A DNA stretch of 32,969 bases from Acidimicrobiia bacterium (GCA_029210695.1 JARGFH010000043.1:1-32969), one strand, 5' to 3'; shown: positions 1 through 9,055, counted from the stretch's first letter. Notes: generated by a model from the sequence alone, not told the origin. Program-made: numbers and translations.

Positions 1-60
1 AGCTCCGCCCCAACCCGGGGCCTTTCAGCACACAAGTGTGCATGAGCCGGAGGGGGTCCC
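1..60. other. Non-coding sequence past a broken methyltransferase, with two small hairpins
   Basis: No continuation of the methyltransferase reading frame is visible here in any frame. Two perfect short inverted repeats stand out: GCCCC/GGGGC (7-11 and 17-21) and GCACAC/GTGTGC (28-33 and 36-41). The methyltransferase homology ends near base 73, so this may be the end of an inserted element or a deletion junction. I do not recognise a specific insertion sequence family from 60 bases. Confidence 0.4.
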
Positions 61-477
61 TCACATGTCATCTGTCATGCCGGTGCCTGCAAAACCGTCG
101 AGTACAACATCGCCGGGCCGGGTGTAGTGAAGAATGAACTTGGCGATTACCTCGTGAGGTACCTTCGTCGGGTAACTGTGAGCCTTGTACACAAGGTTGC
201 CGGTCCCGGCGGTTACATCCGTAGCGTAAGGCCCAGGGTCAACGTACTTCCGTTCCTCATACCCATCGGGACTCGTCTCCTCCAGCCAGTCCTCAATGAA
301 GGGATTTGGACATGCCGTGTAATACGGTGGCACCGACATCCGGAGGATGTCCTCATCGGACCCGATCGGAAAACCGGGTAGCTTCCTCAGCTCCGGTAGC
401 TGACGGCGCAGCTCTTCGCGGGCAGCTTCGATTACCTCTGGATCGAGCCCCTCCGAAGAGAACAACGAACCTGACAC
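61..477 (-). pseudogene. Truncated DNA adenine methyltransferase, PglXI-like (BREX type 3 context)
   Basis: The 138 residues contain a short charged N-terminus, a YYTACPNPF segment (about residues 52-60), then SYPTKVPHEVI (101-111) and DGFAGTGMT (127-135). The last is the SAM-binding motif I of amino-methyltransferases. In such enzymes motif I is followed by several hundred residues carrying the catalytic (D/N)PPY motif; here three unrelated codons and a TGA follow. The break lies in a tandem TGTCAT-C-TGTCAT (66-78). The GTG start abuts the brxC stop codon and is preceded by a GAGGG ribosome-binding site inside the end of brxC, so the 5' end is normal and coupled to brxC. The order brxF-brxC-methyltransferase suggests PglXI. 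The fragment cannot be an active methylase because most of the catalytic domain is missing. An insertion, deletion or assembly join could each explain the break. Confidence 0.7.
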
Positions 478-3400
478 CTACTCGCCCTCGGTTGTTGGGA
501 CGATACGGATCTTGTCGGCGGCGTCCTTGGCGACGAGGTCTTCTACAAATTTCTCGAACCGTTCGCCAAGTTCGGCGACCGTGGTTGGAGTCTTCTCGGG
601 AAAGAGCGCCTTCCACAGCTCGCCGGAGTTGACCGGGCGAACAACGAAACGTCCGAAAACAAGGTTGATCGCCTGAACAAGTGCCGTGTCGACAGGGGTT
701 GGAAGCGTCTCGGAATCGAGTAACTTCTTCACTGCCTTGGCGTCGCCTGAGTCGAGCAGGTCAATCTGAGCCGACATCTCATCAGTTCGTAGGTTGTCGA
801 GGAGGGTCCGACGCCACTCGTCAAACAGGGCGTTGACCTCGTCTGCAATGGCATTGACAGCGGCCAATGCGGTGGGTCCGGTCGATGGTTTCGGTCGGTA
901 CTTACAGTCCGGGCAGATCACCGACTGTTTGAGATTGTCCTCGTTGAACGTCTTGCAAACCCCGATCGAAACAAGGCGTTCACGAATCGAACCGAAGGCG
1001 CCATCGGGGAGGATGGAAACGACCGAGAGCGTTTCGAGATCCCGCATGGCGTCTCCTTGGACGATCTGGCGTTTCCGCTCGTCGCCCGCCCCATCGAGAC
1101 GATCTCGGGCATGGGCTTGAGCGGCTTCGTCAGAGAATCGGCGACTCAACGCTTTCGCGCCAGTGTTGAGCTTGGCCACTGCGGCGTTGTCGATTTCGCC
1201 GCCTCCCTGGAACAGCTGCAACATTGAGGATCGCAACGCCTGGGCGTCGACGGTGAGAGCGTGATCGTCACCAAACACTTCCGCGGCCTCACGGAGATAC
1301 TCCACCGTTCCTGAGAGGTGCTCTCGGGCTCGAAAGGCAGAATCCAACCATTCGAGTTCCTCACGACCCTTCTTGGCGGTATCAAGCGTCTCGGGCGGAA
1401 GCTCGAGTCGGTTCATCTTGCCGACGGAGTTCCGTGCTTTGACATTCTCGAGCACTGACTGCAGGGCATTCAGCCGTTTCGTGCGAACATCAATCTGGTC
1501 GACGACGGAGGCCCCCCACAGCATTACCCCTTGGGCGAGCTTGGCCTGAGCATCGACGACCTGCTTGAGCATTTCGGCCTGATGCTGGAGAATCGCCTGG
1601 ACGCTCGCCTCGTTGACGCCTGTGGCGTGGACGATCCCCTCGGCGAGACCAAGGAGCTTGGCAACCTCTTTGAGGGTCACTTCTGGAATGCCCTTGGGAG
1701 GAGCCACGTGAGAAAAGCCGGAGACGTCGTCGAGCGACATCGACGTGAGGCGATCGAGGCCGAGTGCGTCGATCTGACCGCTCGAATAGCCGAGTTCCAA
1801 TCGACCCTGCTGAGTCAGGGCAGCGGCGACGACGGCCACCCAAGCGGGTTCGAGATGCCAGGTGCCCCAGGTGAACACGCCCCGGTCGCGCTCGGTGAGC
1901 AGGTCCTTGCGGTTCAGGACCTTGCCTCCGGCTTTCTTGACCGCGGATTCGAGGACGCCGGCATAGCTTCCAGAATTGGACAACGACTCGTCCGGGTCGA
2001 GTAGCTCGAGTGAACGCAGAATGGCTGTTCCAAGCTGGGTCTTGCTACCGGCGATCTGATTGAGCGCCTGCTTCACGCTCTCGCCTAGGTTCCCTTTGCC
2101 GATCGGGACGGAAACTTGAAAGGATGGGTATCCGGGATAGCGGACCGCGAAATGGTCGGCCAGAGCCGTTGATGCGATGGAGTCGAGTTGATCCTTCATC
2201 GACGCTCGCGGGCCGACTGCCGATCCGAGCCACGTGCCCAATGGGCGAGCATCGCCTTGGTGCGTCACCGTGAAGGCATCACGCATGTGGGCCCGGAGCC
2301 ACGACACCATGCCATGCAGCGCAGTCCGTCCTTTGTCTTCGTAAATGCTGCGTCGCTCGCCGGAGGCGGTCTCCGCTGCGAGAGCCGTGGCACCGGCGTA
2401 TGTGCGGAGCTTGGCGGTGAACTCCTCATCGGGCTTGTCGAAGTGGAAGAACACTTCGTCAGGCTTTGCCTCATCCTTGAACTTCGGTGGGTCGTATGGC
2501 TGGAGGAAATAGACGTAATAGTCGCGGGGTGGCTGGGCAGTCGACCGCTCGTTCGGTGCACCCATGAAGAGGTAGCCGATGCGCATGACGTTCTTATCGA
2601 TCCACGGAAGCTCGTACTCCCAGATCCGGTAGCCCGAAACATAAGGCGCGTCGCGTAGACCGAGCAGTTCTTCGAGTGCCCGGTAGTAGGCCTCGTCGAG
2701 CTTCGCCGTGTCGAGCGAGTTAGCGCGCTCGCCAATCAGTTGGTCGTAGTCGATGTCCTTCTTGACATCGAGGTAGACCTGGCCGTTCTCCTCGTTCTCT
2801 GAGATGAACTGCCCGCTGACCGCCCGGATGATTTCAGCGATGACCGAATCGACCGTCGTTTCGAGAAAGAAGGCGTCGAGTTCGGGCAGTCCGTCTGGAA
2901 AGAGGCACAGGTCGTCCCTGAGTTCCGCCTTGGTGGGTCCAAGTGGGACATAAACATCGCCGGTTGTGAGCCGATGGACGGTGAGGGCGTCGATGATCTG
3001 CAAGGCGATCGGTTTGTACCGGGGCGTGGCCAGGGCGCCTTCGACCCGGTTTCGCAGCTTGTTCGAGACGTCAAGCACGGTGCGGACTTCATCGACGGCG
3101 TGAAAGCTCGGGTCGTCCGACATGCGCAGCCGGTAGCTGTCGTAGGTTACGAGCCCCGGACGATCATCGGGTACCTCATTGTCGAGCATGCTGCCAATCT
3201 CGCGGGACAGCGTCTTGAGGATCTCGCGTTTCTCGATCACGGTGAGCTGCTCGAAGACCTCGAGATATGCGGGATGAACCGGGAAGAGGTCGACGAAACG
3301 GTCGAGGTTCTCAGCCATACCTTCGTAGAGCGGGGTGAACTGCTGAAGATGATCCTTGATGGTGGTCCGCTGGTCTACGGTCTTCTTGAGAAGCCGCGCT

Positions 3401-4167
3401 TGGACTACGAAGGCAACGTCTTCGCGACTGATCCGCACCTGCTCGAAACGGTCCTTTACGCGCTTCACCGAATCGGCGACGCTGGCGAACCGGGGGTTGT
3501 CGAAGATCGCCTCCTGGACACCGCCGATGAAACGGAAGCGGCTCGAACGGCTGATCTCGCCAACCTCTCTGAGGAACGAGAGCGCCAGGACCAGCTCGGT
3601 GTCCCGGAGGGTGCGGAGATAATCGAGCAGTTCGTCGAGAACGAAGAGCAAACCCTGGTCGGGGTACTTCGCTTCGAAGGCCGCCATCATGTCGACCAGG
3701 GCGTCCTTATTGTTCGTGACCTTCTCTGCGTCCGGGAACTTGAAATTCACGCCGAGCTTGGCGAGTCCGTCTTGGAGTTCGTTGGCGAAGATGTCTCGCA
3801 GCGACATCTTGACGGCGCCGATCTCAGCTCTGATCACCTGGAACCGTCCGGCGACCGACCCAGCGTGCTCCTTAACGGTGTCGTGGGTGAGGAGATTTCG
3901 GAGTTCGGCCCGCTCGGCGACACCTGAGATGACCGACATGAGGTGGGTCTTACCAGTCCCGTAGTTGGCGACGATCAGGAGGCCTTTTTGGTCGGTGGGG
4001 TCGTCGAACTGGAGGTTGGGAAAGATGACATGGACGAGCTGGTCGGCCATACGATCGGAGATGACAAAGGTGTGAGCGTCTTCCTTGGCTTGGTCGAGAT
4101 CATCGGCCTCGACCAGAACCTTGACCGTCTCGACCGGATCGAATTGAACCAGTTCTCCATATCTCAT
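478..4167 (-). CDS. brxC: BrxC-like large P-loop ATPase (DUF6079-type), BREX
   Basis: This 1,229-residue protein has a clear Walker A, ANYGTGKT, at residues 67-74 and a Walker B, LLFVLDEL, at about 173-180, so the ATPase core is N-terminal. The long remainder is mostly helical and charged. Near the C-terminus a Cys followed by CPDC (about 1085-1088) may bind zinc. Length and layout fit the BrxC/PglY ATPases of BREX systems, which act with PglZ, the methyltransferase and BrxF in blocking phage DNA replication. I recall this subgroup as DUF6079, the BrxC of BREX type 3. The ATG has a GGAAAGGA ribosome-binding site and overlaps the stop of the upstream brxF-like gene by 4 nt (ATGA), showing translational coupling. 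The reading frame is intact even though the downstream methyltransferase is broken. The BREX assignment rests on gene order plus family resemblance; the ATPase call itself is firm. Confidence 0.75.
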   Translation of the reverse strand: MRYGELVQFDPVETVKVLVEADDLDQAKEDAHTFVISDRMADQLVHVIFPNLQFDDPTDQKGLLIVANYGTGKTHLMSVISGVAERAELRNLLTHDTVKEHAGSVAGRFQVIRAEIGAVKMSLRDIFANELQDGLAKLGVNFKFPDAEKVTNNKDALVDMMAAFEAKYPDQGLLFVLDELLDYLRTLRDTELVLALSFLREVGEISRSSRFRFIGGVQEAIFDNPRFASVADSVKRVKDRFEQVRISREDVAFVVQARLLKKTVDQRTTIKDHLQQFTPLYEGMAENLDRFVDLFPVHPAYLEVFEQLTVIEKREILKTLSREIGSMLDNEVPDDRPGLVTYDSYRLRMSDDPSFHAVDEVRTVLDVSNKLRNRVEGALATPRYKPIALQIIDALTVHRLTTGDVYVPLGPTKAELRDDLCLFPDGLPELDAFFLETTVDSVIAEIIRAVSGQFISENEENGQVYLDVKKDIDYDQLIGERANSLDTAKLDEAYYRALEELLGLRDAPYVSGYRIWEYELPWIDKNVMRIGYLFMGAPNERSTAQPPRDYYVYFLQPYDPPKFKDEAKPDEVFFHFDKPDEEFTAKLRTYAGATALAAETASGERRSIYEDKGRTALHGMVSWLRAHMRDAFTVTHQGDARPLGTWLGSAVGPRASMKDQLDSIASTALADHFAVRYPGYPSFQVSVPIGKGNLGESVKQALNQIAGSKTQLGTAILRSLELLDPDESLSNSGSYAGVLESAVKKAGGKVLNRKDLLTERDRGVFTWGTWHLEPAWVAVVAAALTQQGRLELGYSSGQIDALGLDRLTSMSLDDVSGFSHVAPPKGIPEVTLKEVAKLLGLAEGIVHATGVNEASVQAILQHQAEMLKQVVDAQAKLAQGVMLWGASVVDQIDVRTKRLNALQSVLENVKARNSVGKMNRLELPPETLDTAKKGREELEWLDSAFRAREHLSGTVEYLREAAEVFGDDHALTVDAQALRSSMLQLFQGGGEIDNAAVAKLNTGAKALSRRFSDEAAQAHARDRLDGAGDERKRQIVQGDAMRDLETLSVVSILPDGAFGSIRERLVSIGVCKTFNEDNLKQSVICPDCKYRPKPSTGPTALAAVNAIADEVNALFDEWRRTLLDNLRTDEMSAQIDLLDSGDAKAVKKLLDSETLPTPVDTALVQAINLVFGRFVVRPVNSGELWKALFPEKTPTTVAELGERFEKFVEDLVAKDAADKIRIVPTTEGE

Positions 4168-4631
4168 GAGATCCTTTCCACCTGGTAGGGCAGCTCATCG
4201 GGGAAGGTAGCGGTTAGCGGGTGGAGGACCACAATCCCCTTTGGTATTGGATTGTCGTAATAATCCGGACGACCTGGACTCGAGTAGGTAGCCCGGCCGT
4301 CGGCGATCCGGCCCGGCCACTCGGCGACAACAGGTTGGTGGGCAGCGAGGGTTCGGAGAAGCCGAAGCGGGTCGACCATGACGGTCGGCCAGAACAAGAC
4401 ATCGAACCCGGTGAGAAGTCTGCTTCCGCGGAGGCTGTCTTCTGGAGTCTTCCACCCGTTCTCGTCGGCGACAGTCAGGAGGTGGCCCGCGTTGGTGATG
4501 GGGGTGTCCCATTGGGACGACAAAAAGTCCAACGTGGAGTGGGGAAGGTCGCCGACGATCAACGCAAATCTGCCGGGCGTTCTCTGGAGAGAATCCCAAA
4601 GCGCTTTAGGCTCGTTTCCCCACGTCTGCAC
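4164..4631 (-). CDS. brxF: BrxF-like protein with a degenerate P-loop, BREX type 3
   Basis: The 155-residue product has the size and position of BrxF, the small P-loop protein that opens BREX type 3 operons. A hydrophobic strand (RFALIVGD, about 21-28) sits where the P-loop strand belongs, but the next residues are LPHSTLDFL, with no GKT/GKS. Further matches to the BrxF pattern as I remember it are DPLRLLRTL (87-95), VVAEWPG (101-107) and a TYSSPGRPDYY segment (115-125). The start is GTG with AGG four bases upstream. The frame stays open further upstream but offers no ATG, GTG or TTG with a better ribosome-binding site. The stop overlaps the brxC start. If the assignment holds, this copy probably cannot bind ATP in the usual way. 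It could also be a different small BREX-associated protein. Confidence 0.6.
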   Translation of the reverse strand: MQTWGNEPKALWDSLQRTPGRFALIVGDLPHSTLDFLSSQWDTPITNAGHLLTVADENGWKTPEDSLRGSRLLTGFDVLFWPTVMVDPLRLLRTLAAHQPVVAEWPGRIADGRATYSSPGRPDYYDNPIPKGIVVLHPLTATFPDELPYQVERIS

Positions 4632-4752
4632 GATCCTGAAGACTAGCGAGAGAGCCTTTTGCGCACCCGCTAACGTGACCTGGAAGCTGAACCCAGCAGG
4701 AGCAGGATTGGAACCGGTGCACGACCTTCTCGAAACTCAGGCTGAGTCTGGC

Positions 4753-4777
4753 GGGGGGACACAGGTTGTGGCCCCCC
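4753..4777. repeat. GC-rich hairpin upstream of the 232-residue membrane protein gene
   Basis: GGGGGG-A-CAC (4753-4762) pairs with GTG-G-CCCCCC (4768-4777), with one A/G mismatch and a five-base loop AGGTT. It ends 22 bases before the ATG at 4800. It lies in the 168-nt gap between the divergent brxF-like gene and the membrane protein gene. It could be an attenuator in the leader of the latter. There is no T-run on either side. Confidence 0.5.
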
Positions 4778-4799
4778 GGAATCCGAGGATCGTTCGAGG

Positions 4800-5498
4800 A
4801 TGAGTTCCCTGCTAGATCGCTGGAAGCGGGCTGGGAGGTTTGCCGCCGACGACCTCAAGCAGGCCAAGGTGCTTGTCGGGCTTGCCGTATGGCTGACTTT
4901 GTTGGCCGGTGGAAGTGTGGCCTTTCTGCGAGCGAAGCTTCCTGACTTGGGTGCCTCATGGGCTTGGGGGATCGTTCTCACTTTCTGGCTTCTCGCGCTG
5001 TTGGCCTTTCTCGCTGTCGAGTACGCCCGAGCCGGTGAGGAGGGCGGGCAGGCTACGGCGCATGACAAGAAGCTCTTTCTCGAGGTTCTGGAGGTGTTGC
5101 CATCGGATTCTGAGGCCATGTGGTTGTTGTGTGAATCTTCTTTCGCGATCAGGTTTGAAAACGATTGGTTGCGGCCAATCGATCGATTCGCTCGGGAGTT
5201 CACTATGCCGGAGCGAGCGTTTCACGATGTCTCAGTCGAGGAGAAGAAGATCGCACTGATCGACGCCTACCGGGATTTCCATAGCCTCTTGTGGCCGAAT
5301 GTCTTCGTGGACAGTCGGCCCGACGACTCGCGGCTTGGGACGAAGTATGCACTTGAGTACATGGAGCTTCACGGCGCTGGGATCGACGAAGCAGACAACG
5401 CCTGGGACTTGGTCGGAAAACTTGATGCACTTGCTCGACGCGTTTGTGACGCACATCGAGACTTCATTGCCCTGGCGGCGGCTCGCATTGGGCGGTAG
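4800..5498 (+). CDS. Membrane-anchored protein of unknown function, two N-terminal helices
   Basis: The 232-residue protein has two hydrophobic segments, about residues 23-45 and 55-73, joined by a short loop. A soluble, mainly helical domain of about 155 residues follows, with acidic and aromatic residues and no catalytic motif I recognise. The short basic N-terminus suggests that both ends are cytoplasmic and that the protein is a helical hairpin anchor with a cytosolic domain. The ATG at 4800 has GAGGA ten bases upstream; a closer GAGG touches the start codon and is too near to serve. The gene diverges from the BREX-like operon and stands alone, 176 nt before recC. Its place between a BREX-like operon and recBCD makes a defence role conceivable, but nothing in the sequence proves it. 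Confidence 0.7.
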   Translation: MSSLLDRWKRAGRFAADDLKQAKVLVGLAVWLTLLAGGSVAFLRAKLPDLGASWAWGIVLTFWLLALLAFLAVEYARAGEEGGQATAHDKKLFLEVLEVLPSDSEAMWLLCESSFAIRFENDWLRPIDRFAREFTMPERAFHDVSVEEKKIALIDAYRDFHSLLWPNVFVDSRPDDSRLGTKYALEYMELHGAGIDEADNAWDLVGKLDALARRVCDAHRDFIALAAARIGR

Positions 5499-5580
5499 CT
5501 GTCGTTTCCGTCCCCGGAGGGTGTTGCATTGCATGAATCTGCTCGGCTCTTCTTGAGATCGAAAGCACGCCAAACGATGT

Positions 5581-5649
5581 CCCCGATTACCGGGGCCGGA
5601 AGTCCCGCAGGTTTCCGCGATTTGGGACTGACGGACCCCGAATCCGTCA
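5581..5649. repeat. Three consecutive inverted repeats in the recC leader
   Basis: The 176-nt gap before recC holds three stem-forming pairs in a row: CCCCG/CGGGG (5581-5585, 5591-5595), AGTCCC/GGGACT (5601-5606, 5624-5629) and TGACGGA/TCCGTCA (5629-5635, 5643-5649). The second and third share base 5629, so they could be nearly coaxial or alternative folds. No T-run follows. This may be a terminator for the upstream gene, an attenuator for recCBD, or an operator. Confidence 0.45.
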
Positions 5650-5674
5650 CAGTCAGCCATTACGGTGACTGGTG

Positions 5675-8600
5675 ATGCTGGGGTTGTATCGAAGCGACGA
5701 TCCGGACGTGTTGGTTGGCCTGCTGGCCGACCTGCTTCGTGATCCGCTCGACGACCCGTTTGCCACCGAGACTGTGTCGGTTCCGACCCGTGGCATCGAG
5801 CGGTGGATCAGCCAGGAGCTCTCACTTCGCCTCGGGACCTCGGTCGGGTCAGACGGGGTGGCCGCCAACATCGACTTCCCATCTCCCTACCGGTTGATTG
5901 CCGACCTGACCCGCCAGGCAACCGGCCGGGATAGGCGACTCGACCCGTGGAATCGAACCCGACTGATCGGGCCGGTGCTCAGAGCCCTCGATCACTCGAT
6001 TGATGCGGAGTGGATGGTCACAATCAGACGCTTTGTCGAGGGTTCCGAATCGACCCTTGAGATGCCGACCGGACGCAGAGTTGAAGCCGCCCGCAAGATC
6101 GCCGGTTTGTTCACCCGGTACGACTCGCACCGGCCAGGCATGATCCAACGGTGGGCTCTTGGCGACGAGTGCGGCCCGGACGGGAGTGCAGTCGCCTTCC
6201 GCCATGAATGGCAACCGCGTTTGTGGCGGGAAGTCCGATCAATAATCGGCGAGCCAAGCCAGGCTGAGCTTCTGCCGGAGCTGATCGAAGTGGTCCGGGC
6301 CGGAAGTCACGTTGGCCTCCCGTCTCGCATATCTGTCTACGGGCTAACCGCTCTTCCGCAAGCTCATCAACAGATCCTCACGGCGCTCGGTGAGACGGTG
6401 GGTGTTCACCTGTTCCTTCTCCATCCTTCGCCTGGGTTGTGGGAGGCGGTCTCCGACGTGTCTGGACCCATGACGAGTGCCCGCAACATTGCTCGACCCG
6501 ACGATCCGACGGTCGGGCTAGCGGTTCATCCGTTGCTGGATTCGTGGGGGGCGGAGAGCCGGGAGCTGCAACTCATCGTGGCTGGTGCAAAAAGTGAGAC
6601 GGCGGTCACCGGCGTCGACCGCCAGGACACCTTGATCCGGCGACTCCAGGCCGACATTCGAGCCAACCGGCCCCCTGGGGAAGAGACGGCACCACCCGAC
6701 ACGTCGATTCAGATCCATTCCTGTCACGGGCCGACCCGGCAGGTGGAGGTGATGCGGGACGCCATCCTGCACGCTCTCGCCGACGACCCGACGCTGGAAC
6801 CCCGTGATGTCATCATCATGTGCCCGGACGTCGAAACCTATGCCCCGCTCGTTGAAGCCGCGTTCACGCCGCAGAGCAGCGACGGGATCGGTGGATTCAC
6901 TTCGAGTTTCCGAATGCCCGACCTGCGGATCAGGATCACCGACCGGGCGCCCGGGGGATCGAATCCGCTGACTGAGCTGACCGAACAAGTCCTCTACCTG
7001 GCTTGCTCCCGGCTGGAACTGACTCAGATCGTCGAGTTCGCCAGACGTCCGCCCGTCCAGTGGCGCTTCCGACTGTCCGACGACGACCTGGCCACGCTGG
7101 CCGACCTGGCCGGTGACATGCAGGTGAGCTGGGGACTCCACGAACCGCATCGCGATCGCCATGGCCTCGACGGCCGCCCGGAGCGAACGTGGCAGGCCGG
7201 GCTGCAACGCCTCCTGGCCGGGGTGTTCATGCCGGACACCGACACCGACCTGATTGCCGGAGTACTTCCGCTGAGTGGTGTCGAAGCTCAGGAAGCCGAC
7301 GTGGCCGGCCGACTGGCCTCCCTCGTCGACGGCCTGGAACTCGTCGTGGCAGGTCTGGCCGAACCTCGCTCCGGATCTGAGTGGATCGAGTCGATTCTCA
7401 GCGGAATCGAAGCAGTTGCAGTGCCGGAGCGTGGTAGCGAATGGCAGTGGGCAAGCCTGCAACGGGCAGTCGCCGATCTAATCCCGGCCGAACTCGAAGA
7501 AACCCGGCTCACTCTCCAGGAGGTCCGGGCGGTGCTGGCCCCGCTGGGTTCCGGCCGTCCGACCCGGCACGGGCACCGGACCGGCGACCTGACCGTCTCG
7601 ACGCTGGTTCCGATGCGGTCGGTGCCGCACCGGATCATCGGCCTGCTCGGGATGGACGACGGCGTGTTTCCCCGCAATGCCGGCCGCGACGGAGACGACC
7701 TGCTCGCCGCCTACCCGCTGGTCGGTGACCGGGATGCTCTGACCGAAGACCGTCAGCTACTGCTCGATGCGCTGATGGCCGCCCGGGACAGCCTGATCAT
7801 CACCTATTCGGGGCGCGATGAACACACCAACGCCGACCGTCCCCCCTGTGTCCCGGTCGCTGAGCTGCTCGATGTCCTCCACACGATGACCGGCATAGCC
7901 CATAACCCGGATCATCTGAGTGAGCTGGTGGTCAGCCACCCGCTTCAACCTTTCGACCCGCTCAACTTCACGGTGGGAAGCCTTCGGAACGGCGGCCCCT
8001 GGGGATTCGACCGGCAGCTCCTCGCCGGCGCTGAGACGCTGGCGGCCGGAGATGCGTCGGGAGCTGAGCACACGGTGCCCGTGGTCGATTCTCCCGACAC
8101 CGACGACATTGCTCTGGCAGATCTGATCGGTTTCTTCCAGCATCCGGTCAAGGCCTTCGCCCGCCAGCTCGGCCTCACCTACTACAAGTCGGTCGAAGCC
8201 GTCGACGACAACATTCCCACTGAACTCGATCCACTCTCCAAGTGGGGGGTCGGCGACCGGTATCTGCGGGCCCGCCTCTCCGGCAATGATCGGGCGGTGG
8301 CGTTGGCCGCTGAGGTGGCCCGCGATGTTCTCCCGCCGGCCAACCTGGGAGCGGTTGCCCTCGACGAAGCAGTCGAGATTGCCGACCGGATCCTTGAAGT
8401 CACAGATGAGCTCGTTGACCTGTCGGGTGGTCGAGCACCGCGAAGGGGTGAGGTCGTTCTCGATGACGGAATCCGTCTGGCCGGGACTGTCACCGACATC
8501 TACGGGACCCACGTTGCGACGGTCGGGTTCTCGAGGCTGAAAAGCAAACACTTGCTGACCGTCTATATCAATCTGCTGTTCGTGACCGCCCTCGAACCAT

Positions 8601-9055
8601 CGGCACCGTGGGGTGGGGTTCTGGTCGGAAGGACGCCTGGCCAGCGGGTAGACCCGGCGGCTTCGGAGATTGTCTACCCGCTCGGTGCGACCCCAGCGGA
8701 ACGGAGGGAGACCGCCCGGCGACGGCTGGCCGACCTGATCGACATCTACCGGCGGGGCCTGCGGGAGCCGATCCCCCTCTTTGCCGAGACCTCGGCCGCC
8801 TGGGCGCGGGCACCGGAGAGAGACCGGGCCGGCAAGGCCAACGGCAAGTGGCAGAACGATCGATTCGACCCGGAATGTGCGGACCCTCACCATCTCGCCG
8901 TGTTCGGGGAGGAACGCAGCCTCGTTGACCTGTTGGATGAGCCGCTGCGTGCCGACGAGGGGCCGCCTGCGTTTCCTGAGGCCGGCAGCCGCTTTGAGGC
9001 CTATGCGCGGCGCTTGTGGGAGCCACTGCTGGCCGCCATGGTGGAGGCCGAATGA
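5675..9055 (+). CDS. recC: Exodeoxyribonuclease V, RecC subunit
   Basis: The 1,126-residue protein begins like RecC: a short strand, then VPTRGIERWISQELS at about 39-53, corresponding to the helicase motif Ia area of these inactivated helicase folds. It also has LLGMDDGVFPR near residue 657, a RecC hallmark, and a C-terminal inactivated nuclease-like domain. Length matches E. coli RecC (1,122). RecC recognises Chi in E. coli and splits the DNA strands in the RecBCD complex that processes double-strand breaks and degrades phage DNA. GTG (5672) and ATG (5675) are adjacent; I prefer ATG, since the weak GGTG at 5664-5667 is better spaced from it. The stop overlaps the recB start by 4 nt (ATGA), so the subunits are translationally coupled. 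Hairpins precede the gene. Confidence 0.92.
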   Translation: MLGLYRSDDPDVLVGLLADLLRDPLDDPFATETVSVPTRGIERWISQELSLRLGTSVGSDGVAANIDFPSPYRLIADLTRQATGRDRRLDPWNRTRLIGPVLRALDHSIDAEWMVTIRRFVEGSESTLEMPTGRRVEAARKIAGLFTRYDSHRPGMIQRWALGDECGPDGSAVAFRHEWQPRLWREVRSIIGEPSQAELLPELIEVVRAGSHVGLPSRISVYGLTALPQAHQQILTALGETVGVHLFLLHPSPGLWEAVSDVSGPMTSARNIARPDDPTVGLAVHPLLDSWGAESRELQLIVAGAKSETAVTGVDRQDTLIRRLQADIRANRPPGEETAPPDTSIQIHSCHGPTRQVEVMRDAILHALADDPTLEPRDVIIMCPDVETYAPLVEAAFTPQSSDGIGGFTSSFRMPDLRIRITDRAPGGSNPLTELTEQVLYLACSRLELTQIVEFARRPPVQWRFRLSDDDLATLADLAGDMQVSWGLHEPHRDRHGLDGRPERTWQAGLQRLLAGVFMPDTDTDLIAGVLPLSGVEAQEADVAGRLASLVDGLELVVAGLAEPRSGSEWIESILSGIEAVAVPERGSEWQWASLQRAVADLIPAELEETRLTLQEVRAVLAPLGSGRPTRHGHRTGDLTVSTLVPMRSVPHRIIGLLGMDDGVFPRNAGRDGDDLLAAYPLVGDRDALTEDRQLLLDALMAARDSLIITYSGRDEHTNADRPPCVPVAELLDVLHTMTGIAHNPDHLSELVVSHPLQPFDPLNFTVGSLRNGGPWGFDRQLLAGAETLAAGDASGAEHTVPVVDSPDTDDIALADLIGFFQHPVKAFARQLGLTYYKSVEAVDDNIPTELDPLSKWGVGDRYLRARLSGNDRAVALAAEVARDVLPPANLGAVALDEAVEIADRILEVTDELVDLSGGRAPRRGEVVLDDGIRLAGTVTDIYGTHVATVGFSRLKSKHLLTVYINLLFVTALEPSAPWGGVLVGRTPGQRVDPAASEIVYPLGATPAERRETARRRLADLIDIYRRGLREPIPLFAETSAAWARAPERDRAGKANGKWQNDRFDPECADPHHLAVFGEERSLVDLLDEPLRADEGPPAFPEAGSRFEAYARRLWEPLLAAMVEAE

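Noticed and set aside
2974-3927. Long plus-strand open frame of 317 codons opposite brxC
   Set aside because: It mirrors the codon structure of the intact brxC gene, has no recognisable domain and is a typical antisense shadow at high GC.
4690-4760. Minus-strand sequence resembling a tRNA (GGTTCCAATCC-like T-arm after GGTCGTG)
   Set aside because: The T-stem has two mismatches, the anticodon stem fails to pair beyond three bases, and no complementary 5' acceptor arm exists. At most a fossil.
7757-8893. Long minus-strand open frame of 378 codons opposite recC
   Set aside because: Antisense shadow of recC without ribosome-binding site or domain pattern.
9016-9051. Twelve-codon N-terminal extension of recB
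   Set aside because: The ATG at 9052 forms the ATGA overlap with recC and gives the expected N-terminus; the extension MGATAGRHGGGR is recC in another frame.
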